A stretch of 64,000 nucleotides of DNA from Bacteroides sp. GM023 (GCF_014750685.1 NZ_JAAXGE010000002.1:806001-870000); one strand, 5' to 3'. Positions 11,001 through 19,933 are shown, counted from the stretch's first letter. Numbers and translations are program-made. The notes: generated by a model not told the origin, from the sequence alone.

Positions 11001-11214
11001 TTTCAACAATACTGGCACCTATTACCGGGCCAAAGTTATCCGTTACCGTACCGACTACAGTCTTGCGATTTTGCTGTGTGATAGTACTTGTAGTCACTAT
11101 CTTCTTCGACGTGAAATTCTCTGAAGAAAAAGCCGTTTGCCCAAACGTCAAAGACGCGACTAACAGCCATACCTGTTTCTGAGGTATCTTCATAGGACTG
11201 AAGATGTTTTTCAT
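8044..11214 (-). CDS. SusC-like TonB-dependent transporter, full-length form (pair A)
   Basis: This 1056-residue outer-membrane transporter has a signal region, then a carboxypeptidase-regulatory-like beta-sandwich at about residues 50-125 (VVGTVTDNFGPVIGASI, DGNFKLEVP), a TonB-box-like stretch EVQVVAYGT, the plug (MLVDGVERSF, ITVLKDASAT, FGVRGANGV) and a beta-barrel ending in NFGLKVGF. It imports oligosaccharides released at the cell surface, using TonB energy. It is the first SusC after the GH88 gene. A 257-base gap with a good promoter box separates it from GH88, so it probably has its own regulated start of transcription. Confidence 0.95.
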   Translation of the reverse strand: MKNIFSPMKIPQKQVWLLVASLTFGQTAFSSENFTSKKIVTTSTITQQNRKTVVGTVTDNFGPVIGASIVEKGTTNGVITDMDGNFKLEVPVGATIVISYTGYKDKTIVYKGESKLNVELSENVQELQEVQVVAYGTAKKMTVTGAMSSISSKDVLKSPVSSIGNALAGKMPGLSAIQTSGQPGGDDPTVYVRGVGSLNESMSKPLMLVDGVERSFFQLDPNEVEDITVLKDASATAVFGVRGANGVILVTTKRGQEGKAKVNFSTSFAIQSPTRLPEFADSYEYATAYNAAQLRDGVAEGQLAFKPETIEAFRTNSNPLAYPNTDWMDKLIRKTALQTQHNLTISGGSQKVRYFASLGVFTQDGLFNCFQKDYDDNYSYNRYNYRVNLDMNLTKTTLFRMNMGGRVNDKRYPGVDGESGLTNIETIFRGIYWATPFSGSGIVNDKWIWSDASHISNIAGDMRDALYTYYGRGYDVSYGNTLNFDFQLEQKLDFLTKGLKAHVKGAYNSSVTLTKKRRGKTPHYEPLVQQDGSVLLSRVDEATVLGYDEAIGRNKDWYVEAALNYKRDFGKHHVTGLVMYNQSITYYPEGPDAFLSIPRSYIGLVGRATYDFNTRYMADVNMGYNGSENFAPGKRFGLFPAFSLGWIISEEKFMQSLKPYVSYLKLRASYGIVGNDRVSDKSRFLYLPDVYNPANGGFFFGNGSSITTGAVESKKGNPNVTWETAAKQNYGVDAYFLDSKLKMNFDYFIEHRRDILTSRGTNPGYLAVTLPTANIGKVDNKGFEFSMTWRDKVNAFDYNIGFNISYAKNKIIYMDEAEYPYPYMQRTGKSVGQNFGHKFDGYFSEEDVARYATEERGGMPDYGTGFTPMPGDVKYKDLNGDKKIDQNDITSIGNPTYPQLSGGINYGISYKGFDISMTWSGAAKTSRMLKDVFRTPFGATDSRSLMRYFTTDTWTQKGDAAKYPAISFLNKSNNYRDSDLWLRDASYLRLKNVEIGYSFSKKTLEKIHLGSLRIYATGYNLLTFDKLDVIDPESKASATPMYPLVMVINFGLKVGF

Positions 11215-11290
11215 TTCATTTAAATTAAAGTTAATAATACTATACTAGATATATAATCCTTCTAATTCTGTCGTTCTTTAGTTAATATTG

Positions 11291-11298
11291 CAAATATA
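11291..11298 (-). promoter_or_regulatory. Predicted -7 promoter box for the SusC A operon
   Basis: The minus strand reads TATATTTG, an exact match to the Bacteroidota -7 consensus TAnnTTTG. It lies about 77 bases upstream of the SusC A start and leaves a leader of about 70 bases. No convincing -33 TTTG partner is seen, which fits an activator-dependent promoter. Confidence 0.5.
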
Positions 11299-11471
11299 GA
11301 AACGTATAAAAAAGAATGCATACTCTAAATATTCTTAAAAACGGCATAAATAATACATCTCATTTTTATATAGGATATTTGGATAAAAATCATACTTTTT
11401 CGTACAAAACTATCCCTTATTCTATGTGCTTGAGGTATGCTCCTGTCGCTTTAAATCCTCTGCAAGTACCG

Positions 11472-12692
11472 TTACTGACTCTGTTTATTGTCTAAGTCAC
11501 GTTTGCGTTTTAAAGATTCAAGGAAATAATAATCCGCATAGTTCAACGGTACGTCTATTTCACTGCCATGTGGAATACTGCCTACTGAATGCATCAAAAG
11601 AAAGCAGTGATTCTCTCCCGATTTAGCCCGATAGCTGGGAGAAGCTAAAGACGCCATTATTAAATCGGCTGTTTCTTTATAGCTTTTCTTTTGGGTAACG
11701 GTACTTAACTCGTATAAGGCTGATGCTGTAATGGCAGCTGCAGAAACATCACGTGGTTCATTAGGGATATTCACTGCATCATAATCCCAATAAGGAACCA
11801 AATCTTCCGGCATATTAGGATGCGTAAATATAAATTCGTAGATTTTTTCGGCCATTTTCAAATATTCGGAATCGTGGGTGTAACGGTAGCACATCGTATA
11901 GCCATAGATTGCCCATGCCTGTCCACGTGCCCAAGCTGATTCGTCGGCATATCCCTGGGCAGTACAACGCGTGCGTATTTCTCCTGTTTCCGGGTCATAA
12001 TCTACCACATGGAATGAACTTCCGTCATTACGGAAATGATTTTTCAATGTTTGGTTGGCATGAGATATTGCAATATTATAAAAGGTGGAGTCACCAGAAA
12101 GCCGGGTGGCCTCGAATAAAATTTCCAGATTCATCATGTTATCAATAATAACCGGACATTTCCATCCTCGCTGAGATTGCCAGCCCTTCTCTGTATTCCA
12201 TGACTGTATGACCCCGGCTGCAGGTCGGAAACGGGTTGATAAGGATTTTGCAGTTTGTGTCACTACCGATTTATATTTTTCTTTTTCTCCCCTTCCCATG
12301 CGGATGCCGTTCAGATAACTACAACCAATAATGAAACCTATATCATGATGCTGTGTATTATATTGCATCTTTTCTAAGATTTCCGTATATTTTTTTGCTT
12401 GGGATTGCCAATACTCGTTACCTGTAAGATTATATAGATACCACAAACTACCAGCATAAAAGCCGGCTGTCCAATCCCAACCAATAGGTGCATATTGAAT
12501 TTCCCCATTTGGTTTCACCGTGCGAGGAATACGTATTTTATCACTTTTTTCAAGCTCTTCTATTTGTCGTTCATATTGGGTTGAGGCATAATCTATGTTG
12601 TCTGTAAGAAAGTCATTAGCTAAATTTGCCGTCTTACACGCAACAATTGTCAGTAGGGATATTCCGAAACTAATCCAAATTGTATTTTTCAT
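11472..12692 (-). CDS. GH88 unsaturated glucuronyl hydrolase, lipoprotein
   Basis: The 406-residue protein has a lipoprotein signal (lipobox IVAC, Cys19). The (alpha/alpha)6 GH88 pattern is clear: WDWTAGFYAGSLWYLY near residue 72, HHDIGF with Asp117, IIDNMMNLEILF with Asp184, DGSSFHVVDYDPETG near 223, and a WARGQAW motif near 254. The two Asp residues correspond to the Asp pair of characterised unsaturated glucuronyl hydrolases. The enzyme hydrates the 4,5-unsaturated uronic acid left by polysaccharide lyases and releases it from the oligosaccharide. This matches the heparinase II/III-type lyase at the other end of the operon. It is divergent from the hybrid two-component gene. GH105 is the related alternative, but the motif set is of GH88 type. 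Confidence 0.92.
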   Translation of the reverse strand: MKNTIWISFGISLLTIVACKTANLANDFLTDNIDYASTQYERQIEELEKSDKIRIPRTVKPNGEIQYAPIGWDWTAGFYAGSLWYLYNLTGNEYWQSQAKKYTEILEKMQYNTQHHDIGFIIGCSYLNGIRMGRGEKEKYKSVVTQTAKSLSTRFRPAAGVIQSWNTEKGWQSQRGWKCPVIIDNMMNLEILFEATRLSGDSTFYNIAISHANQTLKNHFRNDGSSFHVVDYDPETGEIRTRCTAQGYADESAWARGQAWAIYGYTMCYRYTHDSEYLKMAEKIYEFIFTHPNMPEDLVPYWDYDAVNIPNEPRDVSAAAITASALYELSTVTQKKSYKETADLIMASLASPSYRAKSGENHCFLLMHSVGSIPHGSEIDVPLNYADYYFLESLKRKRDLDNKQSQ

Positions 12693-12725
12693 ACTTATTT
12701 TACTAAAAAAATAAATTAATTAGTG

Positions 12726-12733
12726 CAAATGTA
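12726..12733 (-). promoter_or_regulatory. Predicted -7 promoter box for the GH88 gene
   Basis: The minus strand reads TACATTTG, matching TAnnTTTG, 34 bases ahead of the GH88 start. It faces the regulator promoter across about 160 bases. A perfect palindrome GCATATATGC at 12788-12797 lies between the two and could be part of an operator. Confidence 0.5.
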
Positions 12734-12891
12734 TGGGATGGAAAAGAGAACAGGGATTCTTAAAATACACGAAAGGTAAAAGTGAGTGCATATATGCTTG
12801 AAAAGATAAAATGTACAAAATAAGCCGTTCATATATACAAAAACAGACCATTTTCGTCATATTCTGGAATGCTTATATTGTTCAAAAAGGT

Positions 12892-12899
12892 TATATTTG
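12892..12899 (+). promoter_or_regulatory. Predicted -7 promoter box for the hybrid two-component gene
   Basis: TATATTTG matches TAnnTTTG exactly and lies 46 bases upstream of the regulator ATG, giving a short leader of about 38 bases. No clear -33 element is visible. Confidence 0.5.
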
Positions 12900-12944
12900 C
12901 CAATTGATCGTATATGAATAAACTGTAGCACACACAGAGAAACT

Positions 12945-15900
12945 ATGAAAAAAAAGGTTCTGTTAATCCTTTGCTTCTTGTCCTTATATATACTGACAGG
13001 AAGAACTCAAAATTTATCTTTTAGTCACCTGACAACTGATGACGGATTATCGCATAATTCTGTAGTATCCATCTATCAAGATGAACGGGGATTTTTATGG
13101 TTTGCTACACACAATGGTATCAGTCTATATAATGGCAAAGATTTCAAAATATATCAAAAAGAGAAAGGTAATCCCAACAGTATACAATATAACGATATCT
13201 ACCAAATTACTGGTGATAAAAAGGGGCATCTATATATAATGACCAATAGGGGAGTATCAGCTTATGATATTCAAAAAGACCAGTTTACACATCTCACGAC
13301 TCAAAATATCACAGCAGAATTCTTTGCTGATTCTTTATATATAGCTACTTCAACTCAAATTTTCAAATACAATGGAGAAAAATTGCGGCCTGTTTATAAA
13401 TTGCCTGTAGATAATAGATATATACGAAAACTGTATGTACACAATGATTCTATCTTTATAGGCACTAATAAAGGTCTATATGTACTTACTCCTGAGAAAA
13501 AATTAAATCAGCTTATTTCACAAGGGAACATTGTAGACATATTTAGAGATAGTAGAGGCAGTTACTGGATAGCCGCACGAACCGGGCAGGGAGTCTACTG
13601 CATAGAGGGTCAAAAAATAATCAATTTTATTCATGATGAGAACAATCCGGCAAGTATAAGTTCCAATTTCGTTCATAGATGTTGCGAAGATCTGGAGGGG
13701 AACATTTGGATAGGAACTTTCAATGGGCTTAATAAATATGATAGAAAGACAGGTAAATTTCATCGGTATGTCAAACAGGAAAATGAAAAAGGTTTATCCT
13801 ATTCATCCATTTGGAGTTTGTTTTGTGACCAGCAGGGAACTATTTGGGCGGGAACCTATTTTGGCGGAGTAAACTTTTTCAATCCCCAGAAACAGATCTT
13901 TCGTGAATATCAAGCATCACCTAAAGAAAGTGAGGGATTGAGTTCCCCCATTGTTAGTCGTATAATAGAAGATGATAAAGGAAATTTCTGGATAGGTACG
14001 GAAGGTGGCGGAGTAAATATGTATAATGCCGAAACGCAGACTTATAAACGATATACACTTGAAGATAGTTCCATAGGAACGTTGCGAAATAATATAAAAG
14101 CTATCTACTATGATTCACAACGTGGGGCTCTATGGTTGGGGGTACATATGGCTGGGCTTTATAAATTGGATGTGAAAACTGGTCATGTAACTAAATATCA
14201 AAAAGAAGATAAGAATGGTATCCTATCTAATAATATTGAAGATATTCTTTTTTATCAAGGAAAGCTATTATTGGCAACTGACAATGGTGTTGGAGTATTT
14301 GATCCGCAAACAGGGGGGTGTACACGTTTCTTTAAGGATCCGAATATGCACTCAAGAACTTTAAACTCTATTGGACTGGTATTAGATGGTAAAGGTAATT
14401 TGTGGATAATAGGTAATAACAATGGAGTGTATACCTATCATTTCGATACAGGAAAACTATCTAGTTATAAAGCTAATTATGCTGTCAAACATAGTATCAG
14501 CAGTAACAGTATTAACTCAATCTTTGTGGACAGTCAACAAAGACTTTGGTTTTGTACCAATGAGTATGGTTTAGACTTATATAAGGAAGAGACTGATAGT
14601 TTTGAAAATTTTGATATGAAAAATAGCGGTTTGGCAAGTAATGTGGTTTATAATATTTGCGAATTGACTCCTGACAGACTGCTGGCTACTACTGATAAAG
14701 GTTTCTCTATATTGGACTATAAGCAAAAAATATTCAAAAATTATACTCAGATACCGTTAAGTTGTCTCAATGAGAATGCTCTCTACAAAAGTAGGAACGG
14801 AGAGATTTTCATAGGAGGAACTTCCGGGGCTATTTCATTTTATGAACGCGATTTGGAGCAAATGCCACGTTCATACAAGATATTGCCTTACCGTCTCACT
14901 GTGAATGGTCAAACGATACGTGTTGCTGACAAAAGTGGAATTTTGGAGAAAGATATCAGTTTTACAAAGGAAATCACACTAAAAGCAGGGCAAGATATTT
15001 TCAGTATTGAATATACTACCACTGATTATCTGCCTTTTAATAAAGATAGGATTGTCTATCGATTAGAAGGCTTCTCAAAAAACTGGAATAAATTGGAGCA
15101 GAATACAATTACATATTCTAATTTATCTCCCGGCAAATATACGTTAATAGTGCGTGCGGAAAATGCAAACGAAACTACAGTCCCTCCCAGTCTGTTGGTT
15201 ATCCAAATATTGCCTCCGTTCTATCTTAGTCTCTGGGCATATTTATGTTATGTTATACTTATTGGGCTGGTTACATGGTATTTAGTGCGCATTTACCGAG
15301 AACGTATCAAGATGCAAGAGTCTCTTAAATATGAGAAGAAACATGCCAATGATATAGAACAAATGAATCAAGCAAAATTGCGTTTCTTCACTAATATTTC
15401 ACATGAGTTCCGTACACCACTATCACTTATTATAGGACAAATGGAAGTATTATTATCACGTCAGCTTGTACCTGATATATATAATAAAATATTAGGAACC
15501 TATAAAAGTTGTCTGCAATTAAAGGAACTTGTTACAGAATTACTCGATTTTCGAAAGCAAGAGCAAGGTTATACGACTATTAAAGTCTGCGAACATAATA
15601 TTGTAGATTTTGTATATGAGCATTATTTGCTATTCTCAGAATATGCAAAATTGCATCAGATTTCTTTCACTTTTGAAAAAAGCAGCGATGATATTCGAGT
15701 ATGGTATGATACAAAACAGATGCAAAAAGTCATGAACAACCTTATATCCAACGCTTTTAAGCATACGAAAGCTCAGGACCATATTTCTATTTCGGTTCGG
15801 AAAAGAAACCAGGAAGTTATTATTGAAGTGACCGATACCGGTTCAGGTATAGCAGCTAAAGATATAGATAAGATATTTGACCGCTTCTATCAAGCGGAAC

Positions 15901-16976
15901 AATTGAACTCACTGACTAGTGCAAGTACCGGCATAGGTTTGGCTTTGACTAAAGGCATTATAGAATTACATCATGGAAGTATTGAAGTGTTTAGTGAACA
16001 AGGGGAAGGATCCACTTTCCGTATACATTTAAGAAACGGTAATGATCATTTTACTTCTGATCAGATCTGTGAGCAGAAGCAGGGTGATTCTGATACCAAC
16101 ATTGATTTGGAAGGTCACAAGCATTGGAGAGCTTTTCTGGACAAACAGGAAATTGTAGACCAGGATAACATAGACAAGAAGAAGGAGAAATACAAAATAC
16201 TGATTGTGGAAGATAATGATTCTCTCCGTAATATGCTGGTTGAGATATTTGAAATCTTCTATACTGTAGTAACAGCATCTGATGGAAAAGAAGGGGTAGC
16301 AAAGGTGCGCTCAGAATTGCCTGATATCGTACTTAGTGATATCGTAATGCCGGAAATGTCAGGTACAGAACTTTGCCAAATCGTAAAGCAGGACTTGGAA
16401 CTTTGTCACATTCCTGTCGTATTACTTACTGCTAAGACTGCTGTTGAATACAATATGGAGGGACTTAGAATGGGAGCCGATGATTATATAACTAAGCCGT
16501 TCAATATTAATATTCTGCTGTCACGCTGCAATAATTTAGTCAATAATCGGATTATGCTACAGGAGAAATTCAGTAAACAGCCGCAAACTAATATGCAGAT
16601 TTTGGCAACAAATACCTTAGATAAGAAGTTCTTGGATAACGCTATGGAGATTATCGAGAAAGAAATAGAGAATGCTGATTTCAATGTTGACCAGTTAGCA
16701 GCAGAAATGGGGATTGCCCGAACAAAACTATTTACCAAACTAAAAGCTGTGACTGGGCAAACTCCCGGTGACTTGATTATGACCATCCGCCTAAAACGGG
16801 CAGCTTACTTACTAAGAAATAATCCAGAGCTAAATATTTCGGAGATATCTGATAAGTCAGGATTCAATATTCCAAAATATTTCAGCAAGTGCTTTAAAGA
16901 TAAATATCATATTACTCCGCAAGCATACAGAAAAAGTACGAATAATAATACAGAAGGAGACAAAGATGAAGTGTAA
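12945..16976 (+). CDS. Hybrid two-component system (HTCS) sensor kinase / AraC regulator
   Basis: This 1343-residue one-protein signalling system controls the adjacent PUL. After a signal peptide (to about residue 21) come two-component-regulator propeller repeats in the periplasm (about 25-670, units like GFLWFATHNGISLYN and GNIWIGTFNGLNKYD). A Y_Y_Y domain (about 690-750) and a membrane segment (about 761-783) follow. The histidine kinase has phosphoacceptor His820 (NISHEFRTPLS) and an ATPase domain (NNLISNAFKHT, DTGSGI, GIGLALTKG). A receiver domain has Asp1132 (VLSDIVMPEMSG) and YITKPF, and an AraC-type helix-turn-helix occupies about 1225-1330. All key residues are present, so it should be active. 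HTCS proteins bind a glycan breakdown product directly. Codon usage is more AT-rich than in the structural genes, which is usual for this family. Confidence 0.96.
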   Translation: MKKKVLLILCFLSLYILTGRTQNLSFSHLTTDDGLSHNSVVSIYQDERGFLWFATHNGISLYNGKDFKIYQKEKGNPNSIQYNDIYQITGDKKGHLYIMTNRGVSAYDIQKDQFTHLTTQNITAEFFADSLYIATSTQIFKYNGEKLRPVYKLPVDNRYIRKLYVHNDSIFIGTNKGLYVLTPEKKLNQLISQGNIVDIFRDSRGSYWIAARTGQGVYCIEGQKIINFIHDENNPASISSNFVHRCCEDLEGNIWIGTFNGLNKYDRKTGKFHRYVKQENEKGLSYSSIWSLFCDQQGTIWAGTYFGGVNFFNPQKQIFREYQASPKESEGLSSPIVSRIIEDDKGNFWIGTEGGGVNMYNAETQTYKRYTLEDSSIGTLRNNIKAIYYDSQRGALWLGVHMAGLYKLDVKTGHVTKYQKEDKNGILSNNIEDILFYQGKLLLATDNGVGVFDPQTGGCTRFFKDPNMHSRTLNSIGLVLDGKGNLWIIGNNNGVYTYHFDTGKLSSYKANYAVKHSISSNSINSIFVDSQQRLWFCTNEYGLDLYKEETDSFENFDMKNSGLASNVVYNICELTPDRLLATTDKGFSILDYKQKIFKNYTQIPLSCLNENALYKSRNGEIFIGGTSGAISFYERDLEQMPRSYKILPYRLTVNGQTIRVADKSGILEKDISFTKEITLKAGQDIFSIEYTTTDYLPFNKDRIVYRLEGFSKNWNKLEQNTITYSNLSPGKYTLIVRAENANETTVPPSLLVIQILPPFYLSLWAYLCYVILIGLVTWYLVRIYRERIKMQESLKYEKKHANDIEQMNQAKLRFFTNISHEFRTPLSLIIGQMEVLLSRQLVPDIYNKILGTYKSCLQLKELVTELLDFRKQEQGYTTIKVCEHNIVDFVYEHYLLFSEYAKLHQISFTFEKSSDDIRVWYDTKQMQKVMNNLISNAFKHTKAQDHISISVRKRNQEVIIEVTDTGSGIAAKDIDKIFDRFYQAEQLNSLTSASTGIGLALTKGIIELHHGSIEVFSEQGEGSTFRIHLRNGNDHFTSDQICEQKQGDSDTNIDLEGHKHWRAFLDKQEIVDQDNIDKKKEKYKILIVEDNDSLRNMLVEIFEIFYTVVTASDGKEGVAKVRSELPDIVLSDIVMPEMSGTELCQIVKQDLELCHIPVVLLTAKTAVEYNMEGLRMGADDYITKPFNINILLSRCNNLVNNRIMLQEKFSKQPQTNMQILATNTLDKKFLDNAMEIIEKEIENADFNVDQLAAEMGIARTKLFTKLKAVTGQTPGDLIMTIRLKRAAYLLRNNPELNISEISDKSGFNIPKYFSKCFKDKYHITPQAYRKSTNNNTEGDKDEV

Positions 16977-16996
16977 GGCAATAGTGAAAGTGTTTG

Positions 16997-17011
16997 AAAA
17001 ATGATATTTTT
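16997..17011. terminator. Weak possible bidirectional terminator between convergent genes
   Basis: AAAAAT, three loop bases and ATTTTT form a small AT-only stem in the 68-base gap between the convergent regulator and hydrolase genes. The stem is weak, so this is tentative. Confidence 0.25.
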
Positions 17012-17044
17012 GCTTCCACTCTAGATTCTCTATTATTCAGTTTA

Positions 17045-17947
17045 CTACTTCGCCTGAATCTTTCCCAATTGGACATCAGCAGATTTCAGCCACATACCTA
17101 ACAAATGTAGCATCTGCGAATGATATTCAAAATCTATATTCATCCCCCAGCCATGGCCACCTTTTGGAAATATATACATGGTTGCGGGGATATTATTTTT
17201 CTTCAACACTTCATAATAGAACACGCTATTGGCAGGAGGTACGGATTTGTCATCATCACTCAATAGCAAGATTGCAGGCGGGGTATTCGCGTTGATTTGT
17301 TTTTCGTTTGAAAAGAACTGAATATCTTCAGGCTGTAGTTTGTCACCCAGTAAATTAGAACGGGAACCCCCATGAGTGGCTGTTTCCATAGTTATGACAG
17401 GGTAAAAAAGGATGGAGAAATCAGGTCTTGTGCTTACTCCTTCTGTAGTATAGTGAGTAGAAGCAGTGGCTGCCAAATGTCCGCCTGCCGAGAAACCGGC
17501 GATGCCTACTTTATTAGTATCAACACCAAACTCGTTAGCATGCTCGCGTACATAACGTATTGCCTGCTGTGCATCATCCAATGGCACTTCCTTATGTTTG
17601 TTTGGCATCCGGTATTTAAGAACGAAGGCTGTTATCCCCTGTCCGTTCAGCCATTTTGCAAACTGCGAACCTTCGTGCTGAATAGCCAGTCCGGCATATC
17701 CGCCGCCCGGGCATATCACAACTGCCATTCCTGTGTTTTTTGTTTTGTTGGCCTGATAAATAGTCAATTCAGGCGAAGATACATTGGTTACCCAGTTGCC
17801 GTTTCTCTCAGATTTCTCAGCTTCTGTTATTTCATTACTTGTCGGTGGATTCGTCTCCCACAGTTTTACGACCTTTTGAGCATTCATAGTTGTATATGTA
17901 AATATCAGCAAAGCGCTTAGCGCTAATAATCGACCTTTTTTCATCAT
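17045..17947 (-). CDS. Exported alpha/beta hydrolase, acetyl-esterase-like
   Basis: About 300 residues with a signal peptide (through TTMNAQ). The start was set at the ATG at 17947 because the longer frame begins with TTG. An oxyanion-hole motif (CPGGGYAG), the nucleophile elbow GFSAGGHLA, an acidic residue in LLSDDDKSVPP and the His in KGGHGWGMN make a complete catalytic triad of the esterase/lipase (BD-FAE or xylan-esterase-like) type. It probably removes acetyl or other acyl groups from the PUL glycan in the periplasm. It has its own promoter and is convergent with the HTCS gene, so its link to PUL 1 is by position only. A peptidase of similar fold is less likely because of the small lid and the PUL context. 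Confidence 0.8.
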   Translation of the reverse strand: MMKKGRLLALSALLIFTYTTMNAQKVVKLWETNPPTSNEITEAEKSERNGNWVTNVSSPELTIYQANKTKNTGMAVVICPGGGYAGLAIQHEGSQFAKWLNGQGITAFVLKYRMPNKHKEVPLDDAQQAIRYVREHANEFGVDTNKVGIAGFSAGGHLAATASTHYTTEGVSTRPDFSILFYPVITMETATHGGSRSNLLGDKLQPEDIQFFSNEKQINANTPPAILLLSDDDKSVPPANSVFYYEVLKKNNIPATMYIFPKGGHGWGMNIDFEYHSQMLHLLGMWLKSADVQLGKIQAK

Positions 17948-17994
17948 GTTAATCAAATTTTGAATATTAGAAATGGATAAGAATCTAAAGGCTA

Positions 17995-18002
17995 CAAAGT
18001 TA
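17995..18002 (-). promoter_or_regulatory. Predicted -7 promoter box for the alpha/beta hydrolase
   Basis: The minus strand reads TAACTTTG, matching TAnnTTTG, 48 bases upstream of the chosen ATG. Confidence 0.5.
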
Positions 18003-18150
18003 CATTTTATTCTTTGTAAATTGAAAGCCTGATTGGATATAATTTAAACTCATTTCTTAAAGGAATTGTAATATAGCCCTTATCTTATCCTGTTCTTTCT
18101 TTACAATAGACTGTTTGCTGTTTTAAATTGTGAGTTGTTTATAGTAAGAT

Positions 18151-18176
18151 TACGAAGAAATTCTCTACATTTGTCT
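18151..18176 (+). promoter_or_regulatory. Promoter of DUF6377-type regulator 1, shared with regulator 2
   Basis: The -7 box TACATTTG is at 18166-18173. The 26-base segment 18151-18176 differs at only two bases from 34209-34234, which has the same place before the second regulator gene. The distance to the ATG is 45 bases here and 41 there. The match extends beyond the -7 box, so it is either a duplicated promoter or a shared autoregulatory site. Confidence 0.6.
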
Positions 18177-18220
18177 AATCAATCTCTTGAATCTTATACA
18201 TACTAAAGCCTGTCCGCCCG

Positions 18221-19870
18221 ATGAAAAAGAACTGCCTGTTATACCTTTTACTTCTGTTTTCTTGTTTTTCAGTCCTTGCCGATGAGCGTTTGGACTCGCT
18301 GCTGAATGTACTTGATAAAACCATTAAGGAAGCCGATACTTATGTGCAGATTAAGGAGAACAGGCTTCGTGAGCTAAAGAGAGAAGCCGGAAAGACACCA
18401 TCTGTTTCCATCGAACGGTATAATCTGAATAATAGGATTTATTCCGAATACAAAGCATATAGCTCTGATTCCGCACTCCACTATCTGAATGAAAACAGAT
18501 TACTGGCACAGCAGTTGAACGATGGGGAACGTGAACTTAAAATTCAGTTGGAGCTGTCCTATTTGTTATCATCCATCGGAATGTATATGGAAGCAGCGGA
18601 CATACTTAATTCAATAGACCGCCGGACACTTCCACAATCTCTCCTGGGATATTACTATACATGTTATGAACACGTATATGCCGAAGCAGGAGCGGCACAG
18701 CCCCGATACCGGATGTTTTCATCGCATTATTTCAAGTTGAGCCGTGCTTATCGGGATTCCATGCTGGTAGTTTTGGAACCCGCTTCGGATACTTATCTGT
18801 GGTTGCGTGAAACTCAACTGAAAGAAGCCGGGAAGTATAATGAAGCCCTTGAATTCAGTGACCGGCGGCTTTCGGAATCTTCGTTCGGCACACCCCAATA
18901 TGCATTGGTGGCGTATCAGCGCTTCCGTCTTTTTGAAAGCATGGGAAAGAAAGACGAGCATTTATATTATTTGGTTCTTTCCGCAATTTCCGATGTACGT
19001 TCCGCCATCAAAGAACAATCTTCGTTGATGGTACTGGCACAGGAACTGCATGGCAAAGGAGATTTGAAACGTGCGTATGCATATATCAACTTCTCTTGGG
19101 AAATATCACAATTCTATAAAACGCGGTTGCGCAGTTGGATGAATATCACCCCGCTTTCCATGATAAACGGGAATTATCAGGATATCATCAAGAAACAAAA
19201 CAAGGAACTGCTGATTTATATCGTATGTGTAGCCCTGCTTGCGCTATTACTGGTGATAGCGTTAATCTACATCTATCGGCAGATGAAAGCTCTTTCCGTT
19301 GCCAAGAAAGGGTTGCAGGAAGTGAACGAACGACTCTTCTCACTGAATGAAGAACTGGAAGAGGTGAACCGGCATCTTCGTTCCACAAATTTAGACCTTT
19401 CCGAATCCAACCTTATTAAAGAAGCCTATATCGCCCGCTTCTTCAAACTCTGCTCGGTCTATGTAGACCGTTTGCAGGCATACAGAAAGCTGGTGAACAA
19501 GAAGTTGCAACGCGGACAAGTAGCCGAACTGTTGAAAATGACTCATCTTAGTAACGATATTGTAACAGTCGAGGTACAGGAACTATATGCGAACTTTGAT
19601 TCCGCCTTCCTGCATCTTTTCCCGAACTTCGTGGAGTCCCTCAACGCGCTATTATTACCCGAAGAACAAATCGTCTTGAAGCCGGACGAATTACTCAATA
19701 CGGAACTGCGTATTTTTGCCCTGATACGCCTGGGCATTAAAGACAGTTCACAGATTGCGGAGCTTCTGCATTACTCAGTGAATACGATTTATAATTACCG
19801 TTCGAGAGTGAAGACCAAAGCACGTGTTTCACGCGAAGATTTTGAAGATTTGGTAGCTAAAATACGGTAA
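18221..19870 (+). CDS. Membrane-anchored PUL regulator 1 (DUF6377-type)
   Basis: This 549-residue protein has a signal sequence (to VLA, about residue 20) and a helical, TPR-like domain to about 325. A membrane helix at about 327-347 (LLIYIVCVALLALLLVIALIYIY) is followed by a coiled coil, a helical linker and a C-terminal helix-turn-helix of LuxR-like character (SSQIAELLHYSVNTIYNYR). There is no kinase, receiver or enzyme domain, so it should be a one-component regulator that senses in the periplasm and binds DNA in the cytoplasm, in the manner of SusR. Of the last 59 residues 51 are identical to those of the paralogue at 34275. It precedes the phosphodiesterase-SusC-SusD operon and is presumably its activator. 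Confidence 0.8.
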   Translation: MKKNCLLYLLLLFSCFSVLADERLDSLLNVLDKTIKEADTYVQIKENRLRELKREAGKTPSVSIERYNLNNRIYSEYKAYSSDSALHYLNENRLLAQQLNDGERELKIQLELSYLLSSIGMYMEAADILNSIDRRTLPQSLLGYYYTCYEHVYAEAGAAQPRYRMFSSHYFKLSRAYRDSMLVVLEPASDTYLWLRETQLKEAGKYNEALEFSDRRLSESSFGTPQYALVAYQRFRLFESMGKKDEHLYYLVLSAISDVRSAIKEQSSLMVLAQELHGKGDLKRAYAYINFSWEISQFYKTRLRSWMNITPLSMINGNYQDIIKKQNKELLIYIVCVALLALLLVIALIYIYRQMKALSVAKKGLQEVNERLFSLNEELEEVNRHLRSTNLDLSESNLIKEAYIARFFKLCSVYVDRLQAYRKLVNKKLQRGQVAELLKMTHLSNDIVTVEVQELYANFDSAFLHLFPNFVESLNALLLPEEQIVLKPDELLNTELRIFALIRLGIKDSSQIAELLHYSVNTIYNYRSRVKTKARVSREDFEDLVAKIR

Positions 19871-19878
19871 ATAAGTCT

Positions 19879-19901
19879 GTATCAAATCTACCTTTTGATA
19901 C
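19879..19901 (+). terminator. Small hairpin after regulator 1
   Basis: GTATCAAA (19879-19886) and TTTGATAC (19894-19901) form an 8-bp stem with a 7-base loop, 9 bases after the regulator stop. No T-run follows, so it is a weak terminator or just a 3'-end structure. Confidence 0.35.
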
Positions 19902-19933
19902 GGGCATAATGTAGCTTAATATATTATTTATCA

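Noticed and set aside
1..12692. Assignment of PUL 1 to heparin or heparan sulfate
   Set aside because: The lyase name is a fold family only; no sulfatase or second lyase is visible, so the substrate was left open.
18221..19870. Two-component sensor kinase
   Set aside because: No H-box, ATP-binding motifs or receiver domain exist; the C-terminus is a DNA-binding domain.
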